From Catellatospora sichuanensis (GTDB taxonomy: Bacteria > Actinomycetota > Actinomycetes > Mycobacteriales > Micromonosporaceae), in contig NZ_VIQO01000011.1 of assembly GCF_007483665.1 (NCBI RefSeq), forward strand, positions 186,001-250,000: a stretch of 64,000 bases of DNA, written 5' to 3'. Shown piece after piece: positions 51,536 to 60,949 of this stretch. Under the pieces are notes generated by a model. That model made no database searches. It saw nothing but the letters and a program-made list of their open reading frames with translations, and was not told where the DNA came from. Both the position numbers and the translations under genes were made by a program. Positions within the stretch are counted from its first letter, which is position 1, and each line of letters opens with the position of its first letter.

Positions 51536-53077
51536 TCAGCGCTCGCCGGAGGGTGCGGTCACGGCGACACCCGTGCTGACGGGGGTTCCGAAGTTGGGGG
51601 TGTCGTCGGCGTTCCAGGTGAACTTCTGCGCCCGGGTGGAGCGGTTCATGTCGCAGCCGCCCGAGGCGGAGCTGTTGGCGTGGTAGACGATCCAGTCCTC
51701 GGTGCCGTCCGGGGACTTGAAGAAGCCGTTGTGGCCGGGGGCGAAGACCCCGTTGGCGTCGCTGCGCTGGAACACCGGCGTGGACTTCTTGGTCCAGTGG
51801 CCGGCGTTCAGCGGGTCGGACCCGGTAAGGGTGAGCAGGCCGAGCTTGTAGTCCGGGCCCCAGCACGCGCTCGCCGAGAAAACGATCATGGTTTTGCCGT
51901 TGCGGTAGAGCGGCTCGGCGCCCTCATTGACGGCGCCTGTCTGCCGCTCCCAGGAATAGGTCGGCGAGCTGATGAACCGCCGCGCGCCGCTCGGCGTCCA
52001 CGGGTTGGACAACGGGGTGATGGACAGGCTCTGCGTCCCGTTCATCGCACTGCCCAGCAGGTAGAGCCGCCCGTTGTGCTGAAGGATGCTGGCGTCCAGC
52101 TCCCAGGTGCTGCCGAGATCGGCCTTGAACGTGTAGGGGCCCATCGGGTCGGTTCCGGCGGATTCGAGCACGTGCAGGCGCTGCGTCGGGTTGTAGTCGG
52201 CGACGTTCTGGCCCGCCACGTAGTAGAAGTACCAACGCCGCCCGTTGGGTCCGTCCAGGAGGTGGAACTCCGGCGCCCACATGTTGCAGCAGCCGTTGGG
52301 ACGGCCGGCCAGATTGAAGATCACCTGGTCGGCGGCATTGGCCAGCCCCGCCAGCGTGGTGGCTCGGCGCATCGTGATCGTCGAGTTCCACGTCGTGGTG
52401 GCCAGGTAGTAGTAGCCGTCGTGGTACTGCAGCCACGGGTCGGGACCGTTGCGCTTGATCGGGTTGGTGAACGTGCGGGTGCCGGCAGTCGGAGAGGCCG
52501 TCGGGGTCGTGCCGCCGATGCGAACCAGGCGGAACTGCTGATTGGTCCCGTTGGTGTCGGTGTACTGCGAGATCCGCGCGCCGTCGGCAGTCGACCATGC
52601 CCAGAGAACGAGGGCTTTGCCGCTGTGCCGGTTGATCAGCTGCAAGTGGGTCGAGTCGATGTCCTGTACAGAGAACTGCTGGTTGGTGGCGTTGAGATCC
52701 GGCCACTGGACCATGCTCGCCCCGTCGGCGGTCGACCAGTCGTAGAGGTCCACCACCTTGCCGCTGTGGCGAGCCCTGAGCCGGTAGTAACCGCCGCCGG
52801 AATCGACGAACTGGAACTGCTGGTGGGTGGCCGACGTGTTCGACGTGCGCTGCACGAGTCCGGCGGCATCTGCCGTCGACCCGCCATTGATCTCCAGCGC
52901 TTTGCCACTGTGCCGGTTGACCAGCTGGTAGTACGCCGACGTGTCGATCGTCGCCGCGTTTGCGGTCGTCACCACCGCGACAGCGGTCCCGACGGCGACA
53001 GTGACGACGGCGGCGACGGCCAATGCAGTCCGGATCCGCTTTCTGGGTGACGTACCGGACGGGAGTGCAACGGTCAT
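51536..53077 (-). CDS. Secreted GH43-like arabinofuranosidase with N-terminal CBM13
   Basis: 513 residues from ATG 53077. A signal peptide ends near TTANA. The CBM13 domain (about 42-185) is nearly the same as in the downstream gene, including the QQFSVQDIDST segment, indicating a duplicated module. The C-terminal part is GH43-like: NPIKRNGPDPWLQYHDGYYYLATT (base), NMWAPEFHLLDGPNGRRWYFYY and TWELDASILQHNGRLYLLGSA (Asp), and NEGAEPLYRNGKTMIVFSAS (Glu). This is the layout of GH43 members that release arabinose from side chains. It is the first gene of the two-gene operon. Confidence 0.88.
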   Translation of the reverse strand: MTVALPSGTSPRKRIRTALAVAAVVTVAVGTAVAVVTTANAATIDTSAYYQLVNRHSGKALEINGGSTADAAGLVQRTSNTSATHQQFQFVDSGGGYYRLRARHSGKVVDLYDWSTADGASMVQWPDLNATNQQFSVQDIDSTHLQLINRHSGKALVLWAWSTADGARISQYTDTNGTNQQFRLVRIGGTTPTASPTAGTRTFTNPIKRNGPDPWLQYHDGYYYLATTTWNSTITMRRATTLAGLANAADQVIFNLAGRPNGCCNMWAPEFHLLDGPNGRRWYFYYVAGQNVADYNPTQRLHVLESAGTDPMGPYTFKADLGSTWELDASILQHNGRLYLLGSAMNGTQSLSITPLSNPWTPSGARRFISSPTYSWERQTGAVNEGAEPLYRNGKTMIVFSASACWGPDYKLGLLTLTGSDPLNAGHWTKKSTPVFQRSDANGVFAPGHNGFFKSPDGTEDWIVYHANSSASGGCDMNRSTRAQKFTWNADDTPNFGTPVSTGVAVTAPSGER

Positions 53078-53331
53078 GGAAGTACCATCCTCTGGCTTCC
53101 GGCGGCACAGCCGCCGTCCAACGGAAGCCGGCAACTGGGCGCAGCCCTCGTGTCCTATCGCCTCCCGGGCAGGCAGAACACGAAGAACGTCGTCGCGTGG
53201 GGCGAACCACCCGTTGCACAGGCCGGATCTACCGCGTCCGTGCAGCGACGCGGGACGAACGGGCCCGAAACCCGGCGAATCGCAACACACATGTCAACAA
53301 CGCGTTTCGTCGAGGTTTCGACATCCGTGAT

Positions 53332-53345
53332 TGTTAGCGGTCACA
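53332..53345. promoter_or_regulatory. LacI-type operator TGTTAGCGGTCACA upstream of the GH43 operon
   Basis: A near-palindrome (TGTTAGCG/GTCACA) resembling the TGTTAGCGCTAACA-like boxes found before hemicellulase genes of streptomycetes. It lies 255 bases upstream of the first start codon. The rest of 53078-53405 shows no gene. Confidence 0.45.
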
Positions 53346-53405
53346 TCCGTGGCTGTCAAGCGGTGCCGCCCAGCCGCCAGATTCCGCTTCGGTCCGGAGA
53401 AGGCG

Positions 53406-53435
53406 GAGGCCCGGCTCGTGTCCGAGCCGGGCCTC
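53406..53435 (-). terminator. Terminator hairpin after the DHA2 MFS gene
   Basis: A 13-bp perfect stem (GAGGCCCGGCTCG and its complement) with a TGTC loop, 64 bases beyond the transporter stop. Confidence 0.7.
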
Positions 53436-53498
53436 GAACCGGAAGGGCCGCCCGCATCCCCGCCTGGTGGGGGCAGCCCGTCCGGTGCTTCGCGGTGT

Positions 53499-55052
53499 TC
53501 AGTGCGTCGCGAACGCCAGCTCAGGTGCCTGCCCGCTGGAGTCGACGACCTTCTTGCGCGGCAGGAACAGTGCCGGCACGATGCACAGCGCGACCAGGAT
53601 CATCGCCACCAGATAGGTGTTGCCGAACGCTCCGGCCAGGCCCTCCTTGCCGGCAGCCAGCACCGGGGCGGGCACCTGGTCGGCCGGAACCACGCCCTGC
53701 GCAACCCCGAGGTATGCCGCGGCCGCCTGGTCGGCGAGCACCTTGTTCGTGAGCACCACCGACATCACCGCCGTGCCGATCGAACCGGCGGTCTGCTGGA
53801 TGATGTTCATCATCGTCGAGCCGCGCGCGATCTGGCCGTCGGTGAGGCTGCTCATCGCCGCCGACATGATCGGCATCATGGTCAGGCCCATGCCCATGCC
53901 CAGCACGAACAGGCTGCCCAGCAGCAGGAGGTACGAGCTGTCGGCGGCGACCTGGGTGTAGACCGCCAGTGCGGCCGTGATCAGGGCGATGCCGGTCAGG
54001 ACCAGCTTGCCCGGACCCATCTTGTCGGTCAGCTTGCCGCCGATGGGCATGGTCAGCATCGCGCCCAGGCCGTTGGGGGCCAGCAGCAGGCCCGCATCGA
54101 GCGTGCCCTCGCCGCGCACCTGGATGAAGTAGCTGGGCAGCAGCAGCATCGAGCCCATGAACGCCACCGAGAACAGGGTCATCGTGATGACCGAGATGGT
54201 GAGGTTGCGGTTGCCGAACAGGCTCAGATCGATCAGCGCGTGTCGTTTGCGCAGCGCGTGCAGCACGAACGCGACCACCAGGGCCAGGCCGATGAGCCCG
54301 GGGACCAGCACCTTCGTGGCGGCGACCCGGCCCTCCCCGGGGATGGAGGAGACGCCGTACAGGAACAGGGCCAGACCCGGCGACAGCAGCAGCATGCCGA
54401 GGAAGTCAAACGACTCCGACACCTTCGGCTCATCCTTGGCCAGCACCCGCCAGGCGGCGAACAGCGCGATCAGACCGATCGGCAGGTTGATCAGGAAGAC
54501 CCACTGCCAACTGGCGGCCTCGATCAGCCAGCCGCCCAGGATCGGGCCGCCGATCGGGCCGAGCAGCATCGGCACGCCCAGCACGGCCATGACGCGGCCG
54601 ATGCGCTCCGGGCCGGCGGCCCGGGTCATGATCGTCATACCGAGCGGCATGAGCATGCCGCCGCCCAGGCCCTGCAGCGCCCGGAACGCGATCAGCGGGC
54701 CGATGTCCCAGGCGAAGCTGCACAGCACCGAACCGGCTACGAACAGCACGATCGAGGTCAGGTACAGACGCTTGGTGCCGAAGCGGTCCGCGGCCCAGCC
54801 GGTGACCGGGATCACCGCTGCCAGAGCCAGGGTGTACGCGGTCATGGTCCACGCCACCGTCGCGGGCGTCGACAGGAACTCGCGTTGGAACGTCGGCAGG
54901 GCAACGCTGACGACGGTGATATCGAGGATGGACATGATGGCGCCCAGCACCACGACGCCCGCGACCTTGAGGACAGCGCTGTCCAGCTTCTCGGTGGCGG
55001 GCGGTGGAGCCCCGGAGTCGGCCGTGGCCGGCGGGCTGCTGGTTGTGGTCAT
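53499..55052 (-). CDS. DHA2-family multidrug MFS exporter (EmrB/QacA type)
   Basis: 517 residues from ATG 55052, with AGGAGGA upstream. Fourteen helices. Motifs include LGAIMSILDITVVSVALPTFQREF (motif D1), GWAADRFGTKRLYL (motif A) and LGVPMLLGPIGGPILGGWLIEAASWQWVFLINLPIG (motif C, the drug-antiport signature). The closing KEGLAGAFGNTYLVAMILVALCIVPALFLPRKK is typical of EmrB. It exports drugs by proton antiport. No regulator is adjacent; a 268-base leader separates it from the divergent MFS gene. Confidence 0.9.
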   Translation of the reverse strand: MTTTSSPPATADSGAPPPATEKLDSAVLKVAGVVVLGAIMSILDITVVSVALPTFQREFLSTPATVAWTMTAYTLALAAVIPVTGWAADRFGTKRLYLTSIVLFVAGSVLCSFAWDIGPLIAFRALQGLGGGMLMPLGMTIMTRAAGPERIGRVMAVLGVPMLLGPIGGPILGGWLIEAASWQWVFLINLPIGLIALFAAWRVLAKDEPKVSESFDFLGMLLLSPGLALFLYGVSSIPGEGRVAATKVLVPGLIGLALVVAFVLHALRKRHALIDLSLFGNRNLTISVITMTLFSVAFMGSMLLLPSYFIQVRGEGTLDAGLLLAPNGLGAMLTMPIGGKLTDKMGPGKLVLTGIALITAALAVYTQVAADSSYLLLLGSLFVLGMGMGLTMMPIMSAAMSSLTDGQIARGSTMMNIIQQTAGSIGTAVMSVVLTNKVLADQAAAAYLGVAQGVVPADQVPAPVLAAGKEGLAGAFGNTYLVAMILVALCIVPALFLPRKKVVDSSGQAPELAFATH

Positions 55053-55320
55053 GCGGGGGGTCCTCCTGCTGGTTGAACTTCTCGGGCGTCGACGTCGGAT
55101 CCAGTCCTGACCTGACCTCAACGCGTTCTGCCATCGTCGCAGTTCGGTTACCGCTGACTGCAGGTGAGTCACTCTCCGGGGGCGCAATCGACAATGCCCC
55201 CACCTGCGCTGTGACCCGAGGAAGGCACTTCCCTGGTAGAGCGCAGAACGCATGGCCAGCGGTAGATATAGGCCGAGCGGCATCTGATCTGGCACGAGGC
55301 CGTCAGGATAAGTTGAATCC

Positions 55321-56550
55321 GTGGTCGTCGCGTCAAGGACAGCTGCCCGCGGCATACGGTTCGCCGACTGGTTCCGGCCGGCGTCCGCGTTCGTGGTCAA
55401 CGGCGCCCTCTACGGCAGTCTGCTGACGCGCTACCCGGAGATCGCCGACCGGGTGGCGGCGAGCGGGAGCGAGTTCGGCGTCGTGCTGTTCGCCGCTGCG
55501 GCCGGCGGCCTGCTCGGATCACTGGCCGCGCCTGCGCTGGCCCGTGTCGTCCGGGAGTCGAGCGCTTTGCTGGTCGCCGGCACGGGGTACGCGTTGTTCG
55601 CCGTTGCCGTGGCCTTGGCGCCGGACCTGTACCTGCTCGGGTGTGGGCTGCTCCTGCAGGGCCTGTTCGACGGGATGCACGACGTGACGATGAACGCCGC
55701 CACCGTCAGGGTTCAGCAGGACGCGAACTCCAAGCTCATGGGTCGTATGCACGCCACCTGGTCACTGTCCTTGGCCGGCGCGGGCCTGCTCGGTGCCGTC
55801 GCGGTGGGTATGCGAATCCCGGTCGCCTGGCACATCGGTCTGGTGGCCGGGATCGCACTCGTCGTCCAGACCGCCGCAGCGGTGTGGCGACCACGTTCGG
55901 AAACGAAACCCGGCGAGGCGCGCACGCCCGCTGCGACGCGCTCGGGTTCTCGTCCGAGCCTGCCTGCACAGCGCGGCCGGACGGTTCGGCTACGACACGT
56001 GTTGCCGGTGCTGGGTGTGGCCGCGCTCGCCGCCAGCTATGTGGAAAGCCCAGGACAGGAGTGGACCGGGTTGCTGCTCAGCCGGGGGCTGGACGCCGAA
56101 CCCCAGCTGGCTGCTTCGGCGCCGGTCCTGTTCGGCGCCGGGCTGGTGGTGTCGCGGCTGGTCCTGGATGCCGCCCAGCAGCTACTCGGTTCCCGGGTGG
56201 TAGCCGTCGGCAGCGGCCTGACGATGGTCCTGGCGATGCTCGCCGGGTGCTTCATCATCGTGGGGGAAGCGGCGCCTGGATGGGCGCTGGTCGCGGTCAC
56301 CGCGGCAGGGATCGGCGCTGGACCGGTCTTCCCCCTGCTCTTCGGGGCGGGTGAACATCTCTCGGTGCGGCACGGGATACCCGTCGCCCGGACGGCGTCG
56401 ATCGTCTCGGCCCTGTCCCGTGTCGGCGCGATCTCGGCACCGGTCGTGGTGGGGCCGCTGACCGAGGCGTTCGGGATGGTGACGGTGTTCGCCGTCATGG
56501 CCGCCGGAGCCCTGCTGGTGCTGTTCGCCCTACCCCGAGTGGTCCGGTGA
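55321..56550 (+). CDS. MFS transporter (FucP/YbjJ-like)
   Basis: 409 residues from GTG 55321; TAAGTT lies six bases upstream, so it is probably leaderless. About twelve helices. FVVNGALYGSLLTRYPEIADRVAASGSEFGVVLFAAAAGG and MNAATVRVQQDANSKLMGRMHATWSLSLAGAGLLG resemble the YbjJ/MFS_1 family of unassigned transporters. It diverges from the DHA2 exporter. The substrate is unknown. Confidence 0.8.
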   Translation: MVVASRTAARGIRFADWFRPASAFVVNGALYGSLLTRYPEIADRVAASGSEFGVVLFAAAAGGLLGSLAAPALARVVRESSALLVAGTGYALFAVAVALAPDLYLLGCGLLLQGLFDGMHDVTMNAATVRVQQDANSKLMGRMHATWSLSLAGAGLLGAVAVGMRIPVAWHIGLVAGIALVVQTAAAVWRPRSETKPGEARTPAATRSGSRPSLPAQRGRTVRLRHVLPVLGVAALAASYVESPGQEWTGLLLSRGLDAEPQLAASAPVLFGAGLVVSRLVLDAAQQLLGSRVVAVGSGLTMVLAMLAGCFIIVGEAAPGWALVAVTAAGIGAGPVFPLLFGAGEHLSVRHGIPVARTASIVSALSRVGAISAPVVVGPLTEAFGMVTVFAVMAAGALLVLFALPRVVR

Positions 56551-56668
56551 CAGCGCCGGAACCCGGTGGTGGCATCAGCACGTCCCATCCCGGAGCCACG
56601 GCCTGGGCGCCGTTGAAGGACCAGGTCATGAGTCCTGGGAGATCGCACAGCGTCTGTACCATCGCCTC

Positions 56669-57718
56669 ATGGACGCGCGGACTGCGGAATCATTGCGCGA
56701 TTACGCCGAAGGCGCGGTGCCGAAACTGATGGGCCTCGACGGCAGGGCGACGCTTGCCGACCTCGACCGGCGTTGTGACGATGTGCGAGCTGTCATACGC
56801 TGGTTCCTCCGCGAGGGACGCACGGACGAGGCCCTTCGACTGGGGTCGTCACTGGCTCCGTTCTGGATGGCGAACAAGCTCCTCGACGAAGGATCGGCGT
56901 GCCTTGAGCAGGCACTCGCGGCCCCGGGAGGCACGGCCGTCAGGCGTGGCCGCGCCTACTTCGAGCACGGGCTGCTGGTCTTCTGGACCGGCGATGACGA
57001 CAAGGCGGCATCACTTCATCGCCAGGCACTCGAGATCGGGCGGGACGCAGGCGACGCGAACATCACCGCCCTGGCCCTGACCGGCCTTGCGAGGATCGCG
57101 TTGCGCTCCGATGTCGACGAAGCTCGCCGGCTGTGTCGCGAGGCGCTCGCCGTGTGCGACGGTGCCGATGATCCCACTGGCCGATCGAGTGCCTTGCATG
57201 TCATGGGAGTCGCCGCGCAGATGGCCGGCGACTTCGTGGAGGCGCGCACACTCATGAATGAGCGGATCGCCCTGGCCGAACAGGCCGGAAATCTGGCCGC
57301 CGTCAGCGCGGAATGCAGCAACCTCAGCATGGTGGAGCGTCAGCTCGGCAACATCGATGCGGCGCAGGAGCTGGCACGAGCGGCACTGGAGATCACCTAC
57401 CGACGCGGCGACGACTGGGCGATGCCATACAACATCAATGGCTTGGCGGCGATCGCCGTCGACCGCGGCGAGTTCGAGCGCGCAGCGACCCTGCTAGGAG
57501 CCGTCGAGTCGATGATGGACGCCGCCGGCGCGCAGTGGCCGCCCGACGAACGACCACACTACGACCGGATGCTCGTCGTATTACCGGCCGAGATGGGCGC
57601 GACACCGTTCACCAGAGCCCGCGCCATCGGCCAGGCCCTGGCATCGTACGACGCGGTGGTCTTCGCTCTCGGAACGGGTGCGGGCGGACCAGACCAAGCG
57701 CGACGCGAACCAGCATGA
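56669..57718 (+). CDS. TPR-repeat protein, resembling the tail of an ATPase regulator
   Basis: 349 residues, largely tetratricopeptide-like helices: GRAYFEHGLLVFWTGDDDKAASLHRQALEIGRDAGD, ALALTGLARIALRSDVDEARRLCREAL, ALHVMGVAAQMAGDFVEARTLMNERIALAEQ, and later units. The start (LRDYAEGAVPKLMGLDGRATLADLDRRCDDVRAVIRWFLREG) and the C-terminus (ERAATLLGAVESMMDAAGAQWPPDERPHYDRML) match the C-terminal third of LuxR/SARP-type ATPase regulators. The DNA-binding and ATPase parts are missing, and no in-frame coding sequence precedes ATG 56669. It could be a truncated regulator or a stand-alone scaffold. Confidence 0.65.
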   Translation: MDARTAESLRDYAEGAVPKLMGLDGRATLADLDRRCDDVRAVIRWFLREGRTDEALRLGSSLAPFWMANKLLDEGSACLEQALAAPGGTAVRRGRAYFEHGLLVFWTGDDDKAASLHRQALEIGRDAGDANITALALTGLARIALRSDVDEARRLCREALAVCDGADDPTGRSSALHVMGVAAQMAGDFVEARTLMNERIALAEQAGNLAAVSAECSNLSMVERQLGNIDAAQELARAALEITYRRGDDWAMPYNINGLAAIAVDRGEFERAATLLGAVESMMDAAGAQWPPDERPHYDRMLVVLPAEMGATPFTRARAIGQALASYDAVVFALGTGAGGPDQARREPA

Positions 57719-57927
57719 GTAATGGTCGACAGCGATCCACTGCCGGGTGAACCGGCGGCGCCGCAGGACCACCGTTGCTCTGCATGACCCACATCGGTAC
57801 GCGATCAGCACCCCGACCTCGCCGATCTCCCGGTTCGGCTCGGCACGCGTGGGTGGGACACCGGCGTTCACCACCGCGTCCGACGGAGCCGCCGGATGGG
57901 CACGCGGTGGCACGTCGTGCCGGGGGC

Positions 57928-58158
57928 CTACTCGGTGAACAGATTGGTCAGGCGACCCGCGAACAGCTGCGCTTCAATGTCGCTGATCTCATCGCCCAGC
58001 TCGCGGACCAGCTTCTGCTGAGTGCACAGAGCTACGTCCCCCTCCTTGAGCTGGGCCTCGGGGATCACGACGACCACACCGTCGACCACGGCCAGGACGG
58101 GGTCGACGTCTCGCGACCGCGCGAGCACACGCACGTCGTTCGCCGTCACGGTGGTCAT
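57928..58158 (-). CDS. Small protein of unknown function (76 aa)
   Basis: Starts at ATG 58158. The first half (ANDVRVLARSRDVDPVLAVVDGVVVVIPEAQL) has alternating strands and the second half is helical (KLVRELGDEISDIEAQLFAGRLTNLF). Codon positions show the strong GC3 bias expected of a real gene. I recognise no family. It diverges from the acyltransferase-like gene. Confidence 0.5.
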   Translation of the reverse strand: MTTVTANDVRVLARSRDVDPVLAVVDGVVVVIPEAQLKEGDVALCTQQKLVRELGDEISDIEAQLFAGRLTNLFTE

Positions 58159-58394
58159 GCTGTCAGCTTACCGAACCGCAGGTCGCCAGCGTGCCGTGAT
58201 CGCCCATCCTCGATGTAACGACCCGTCGCCGTCGAGGCTGTGGCGGCGGACCCGACACATGTGCTCGAACGCTGTTTCGATCATCTGGCGCGCCGGGCGC
58301 GGTGCGCCGGGTTCGGCGACCGGGCGGGAGCGAGAAGCCACGCCGAGCACGTGTGGCGTTCACGGTCTGCGCGCAGCAAGCGACCTCGTCCTCG

Positions 58395-58423
58395 TTCAGG
58401 AAGACCTCGCCGGTCGGTAGGAT
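58395..58423 (+). promoter_or_regulatory. Promoter of the acyltransferase-like gene
   Basis: TTCAGG (58395-58400) and TAGGAT (58418-58423) are 17 bases apart. The predicted start site falls on GTG 58431, giving a leaderless transcript. Confidence 0.5.
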
Positions 58424-58430
58424 CGTGCGC

Positions 58431-59375
58431 GTGGATCTGGACGACACCGCCGCGCGGCTCGGGGTATCCGTTGAGGACGTCGACCGCGTGCACGGGCTCG
58501 CCGGCGACCGGCCATCGGCTCCCCTGCCCGCCAAGGCCGACGCGCCCGCGATGCTCGACCGGCTCGCGGTGCGGCCGGAAGACGCCGCCGAGATCATGGC
58601 CGGCTGGCCCGACCTCGACTCGCCACTGTGGACGCCGGAGCTGCGCTGGCTGCTCGACCGCTCGATCGCGCTGGTCCGCGCCGATCTCGGGGGCCACGGC
58701 TGGCTGCCGCCCGGTCCGGAGCTGCCGCGCGACCGGGGCCCTGCCTGGCGGCATCTGTACGTGTACGCGTACCTGGCTCTGGTCGACGTCGTCACGGCGT
58801 ACCACCGCGACCACGGCATCGCCGATGCCGTGTCGTGGGCGACCCTCGCGGACCTGGGACGCAACCTCGCGGTCGACCGGCGGATGCACCGCCAGGGCTG
58901 GCCGGTCATGCAGAGCTGGCTGACGCTGCACGCCCGCGGCGGCCTCTACGAGCTCGGCCGGCTGCAGTACCAGCGCGGCGACAGCGCCATCGGCCTGCAC
59001 ATCTCCGAGTCGGGGCCGCTGACCCCGGAGGCGGTCGCGTCGTCGCTCGACGAAGCCCGCGCGTTCTTCCCGCGCCACTTTCCCGACGAGCGCTACACGG
59101 CGTTCTCCTGCGGCTCGTGGCTGCTCGACCCGCAGCTGCTGGAGTACCTGCCCGGGGACTCCAACATCGTCCGGTTCCAGCGGAGGTTCGAACTGGAGCC
59201 CTACGAGGAGCCGGAAGGGATCGACGCCGACGTCGAGGTGCTGCGGTTCGTGTTCCGCACCCTGACCGCGCCGCTCGACCAGCTGCCGCGCCGCACCTTG
59301 CTCCAGCGCGCGATCGTCGACCACCTGAAGGCCGGCCGCCACTGGCGCTGGCACCGCGGCCGCTTCGAGGTCTGA
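58431..59375 (+). CDS. Acyltransferase domain-containing protein (DUF5596-like)
   Basis: 314 residues from GTG 58431, chosen from the promoter geometry. The N-terminal half is helical with tryptophan-rich segments (HLYVYAYLALVDVVTAYHRDHG, DLGRNLAVDRRMHRQGWPVMQSWLTLHARGGLYELGRLQYQRGD). The C-terminal half contains IGLHISESGPLTPEAVASSLDEARAFFPRHFPDERYTAFSCGSWLLDPQL and SNIVRFQRRFELEP, which are characteristic of actinobacterial proteins labelled acyltransferase domain-containing, remotely GNAT-like. The reaction is unknown. Confidence 0.72.
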   Translation: MDLDDTAARLGVSVEDVDRVHGLAGDRPSAPLPAKADAPAMLDRLAVRPEDAAEIMAGWPDLDSPLWTPELRWLLDRSIALVRADLGGHGWLPPGPELPRDRGPAWRHLYVYAYLALVDVVTAYHRDHGIADAVSWATLADLGRNLAVDRRMHRQGWPVMQSWLTLHARGGLYELGRLQYQRGDSAIGLHISESGPLTPEAVASSLDEARAFFPRHFPDERYTAFSCGSWLLDPQLLEYLPGDSNIVRFQRRFELEPYEEPEGIDADVEVLRFVFRTLTAPLDQLPRRTLLQRAIVDHLKAGRHWRWHRGRFEV

Positions 59376-59576
59376 CCGCGCCGGGTGCTGCCTGGCGGAT
59401 CTGGCCCCGAGCCGCTTCCCCGACCACGGAGAGGAGATCGAGAATTGTCGCGCACCGTCGTTCCGGTGTCATGGGAGTGGTGGCGAATCGGCACCCGCGG
59501 CACCTGCCCGCTGGTGACCCATGACATCCGGAGTCGGTGGTAGGGTCGGCGCGTCCCAGGTCGACAGGTGGTTGTT

Positions 59577-60005
59577 GTGGTTTTTGTGGGCAAGGTACTG
59601 CGGTTCGACGAGGCTCGTGGGTACGGTTTCATCGCGCCGTCGAGCGGCGGGGAAGACGTGTTCTTCCACTCCAATGACTTCGGGGCGCAGAAGCACCGGA
59701 TCCATCCCGGCACGCGGGTCGAGTACACGACGGAAGAGGGCGAGCGGGGCCTGAAGGTCGCGACCGTCCGGATCCTGGACTCGCCCCTCGACGCACCGCA
59801 GTCCAGCGGAGCCCCGGTCCAGACGAGAACTGCGTCGGCCGCTGACGACGACGGCTTGTGCGATGTACTCACTGCGCGGGAATACACCGCCGAGGTGACC
59901 GAGGTGCTCCTGCAGCATGTCGACTCGCTCACCGGCGCGCAGATCACGCAGATCCGCGAGCGGCTGCTGGCACATGCACGGGCTCACGGCTGGGTCGAGA
60001 TCTGA
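59577..60005 (+). CDS. Cold-shock-domain protein with helical C-terminal extension
   Basis: 142 residues if started at GTG 59577, which has AGGTGG six bases upstream; GTG 59568 and 59586 are alternatives. Residues 4-65 form a cold-shock domain with RNP1 ARGYGFIAP and RNP2 DVFFHSNDF. The C-terminal 75 residues are an acidic linker and a helix pair (VTEVLLQHVDSLTGAQITQIRERLLAHARAHGW). Classic CspA is about 70 residues, so this is the long actinobacterial CspB-like form. It binds single-stranded nucleic acid. TAGGGT at 59541-59546 is a likely -10. Confidence 0.85.
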   Translation: MVFVGKVLRFDEARGYGFIAPSSGGEDVFFHSNDFGAQKHRIHPGTRVEYTTEEGERGLKVATVRILDSPLDAPQSSGAPVQTRTASAADDDGLCDVLTAREYTAEVTEVLLQHVDSLTGAQITQIRERLLAHARAHGWVEI

Positions 60006-60144
60006 CCCACGACGCGGTCGGGGTTTCGGTCGGCCCAGTGCCGGGCCAGGAGGCCGCCGTAGGACCAGCCCACCAGCACGCCCGGTGCACTCCCCTGGCT
60101 ATGCGGACGGCGTCCAGGTCCCTTCACCGGGGCGGCGAGCGGGA

Positions 60145-60180
60145 GTGCAGGCCGCCCGCGTGGTGACGGGCGGCCTGCAC
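60145..60180 (-). terminator. Terminator of the padR-ABC operon
   Basis: A 14-bp perfect stem (GTGCAGGCCGCCCG and its complement) with an eight-base loop, seven bases beyond the permease stop. Confidence 0.7.
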
Positions 60181-60187
60181 GGGTCGG

Positions 60188-60949
60188 TCAGGCGATCTTG
60201 CGGCGGTAGACCCGCATCGCGAACGCGTAGGCGACGACGAGGATGCCCGCGCACCAGCCGAGCGCGATCCAGATGTCGGTGCCGACCGGCTGCTGGTCGA
60301 ACAGCGCCCGGATCGCGTTGACGATCGAGGTGACCGGCTGGTTCTCGGCGAACGCCCGCACCGGACCCGGCATCGTGGCGGTGGGCACGAACGCCGAGCT
60401 GAGGAAGGGCAGGAAGATGAGCGGGTACGAGAACGCGGTCGCGCCGTCCGTGGAGGACGCCGCCAGTCCGGCGATCATCGCCACCCAGGTCAGGGCGAGG
60501 GTGAACAGCGCCAGGATCGCGGCCACGGCGAGCCATTCCAGCACTCCTGTGGAGGTGCGGAAGCCCATGAGCAGCCCGACCGCGATGATGACGACCACGG
60601 AGATGGCGTTGGACACCACCGAGGTCAGCACATGCCCCCAGAGGACCGCCGACCGGGCGATCGGCATGGAGTGGAACCGTTCGAAGATGCCGCTCTGCAT
60701 GTCGTTGAACAGCCGGAAGCCGGTGTAGGAGATGCCGCTGGAGATGGCGATCAGCAGGATGCCGGGCATCAGGTAGTTGGTGTAGTTACCGGTGCCGGCC
60801 TGGATGGCGCCGCCGAACACGTAGCGGAACAGCAGCATGAACGCGATCGGCATGATCGTGACGGTGATGATGGTGTCCATGCTGCGGGTGACGTGCCGGA
60901 TGGAGCGCCCGAGCATCACCCCGGTGTTGCTGAACACGTGCGCGCTCAT
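60188..60949 (-). CDS. ABC-2 exporter permease, DrrB-like
   Basis: 253 residues with about six membrane segments (TITVTIMPIAFMLLFRYVFGGA, NAISVVVIIAVGLLMGF, ALTWVAMIAGLAASS, YPLIFLPFLSSAFVPTATMPG). RLFNDMQSGIFERFHSMPIARSAVL is the cytoplasmic loop typical of DrrB. ATG 60949 overlaps the ATPase stop (ATGA). It is the last gene of the PadR-controlled operon. Confidence 0.9.
   Translation of the reverse strand: MSAHVFSNTGVMLGRSIRHVTRSMDTIITVTIMPIAFMLLFRYVFGGAIQAGTGNYTNYLMPGILLIAISSGISYTGFRLFNDMQSGIFERFHSMPIARSAVLWGHVLTSVVSNAISVVVIIAVGLLMGFRTSTGVLEWLAVAAILALFTLALTWVAMIAGLAASSTDGATAFSYPLIFLPFLSSAFVPTATMPGPVRAFAENQPVTSIVNAIRALFDQQPVGTDIWIALGWCAGILVVAYAFAMRVYRRKIA

Noticed and set aside
51060-52940. 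Repeated CBM13 DNA as an insertion element
   Set aside because: Both copies lie in frame within GH43 genes, with no terminal repeats or transposase.
53331-55076. Long plus-strand frame opposite the DHA2 exporter
   Set aside because: Gln/Arg/His-rich shadow of the membrane protein; no start signal or domain.
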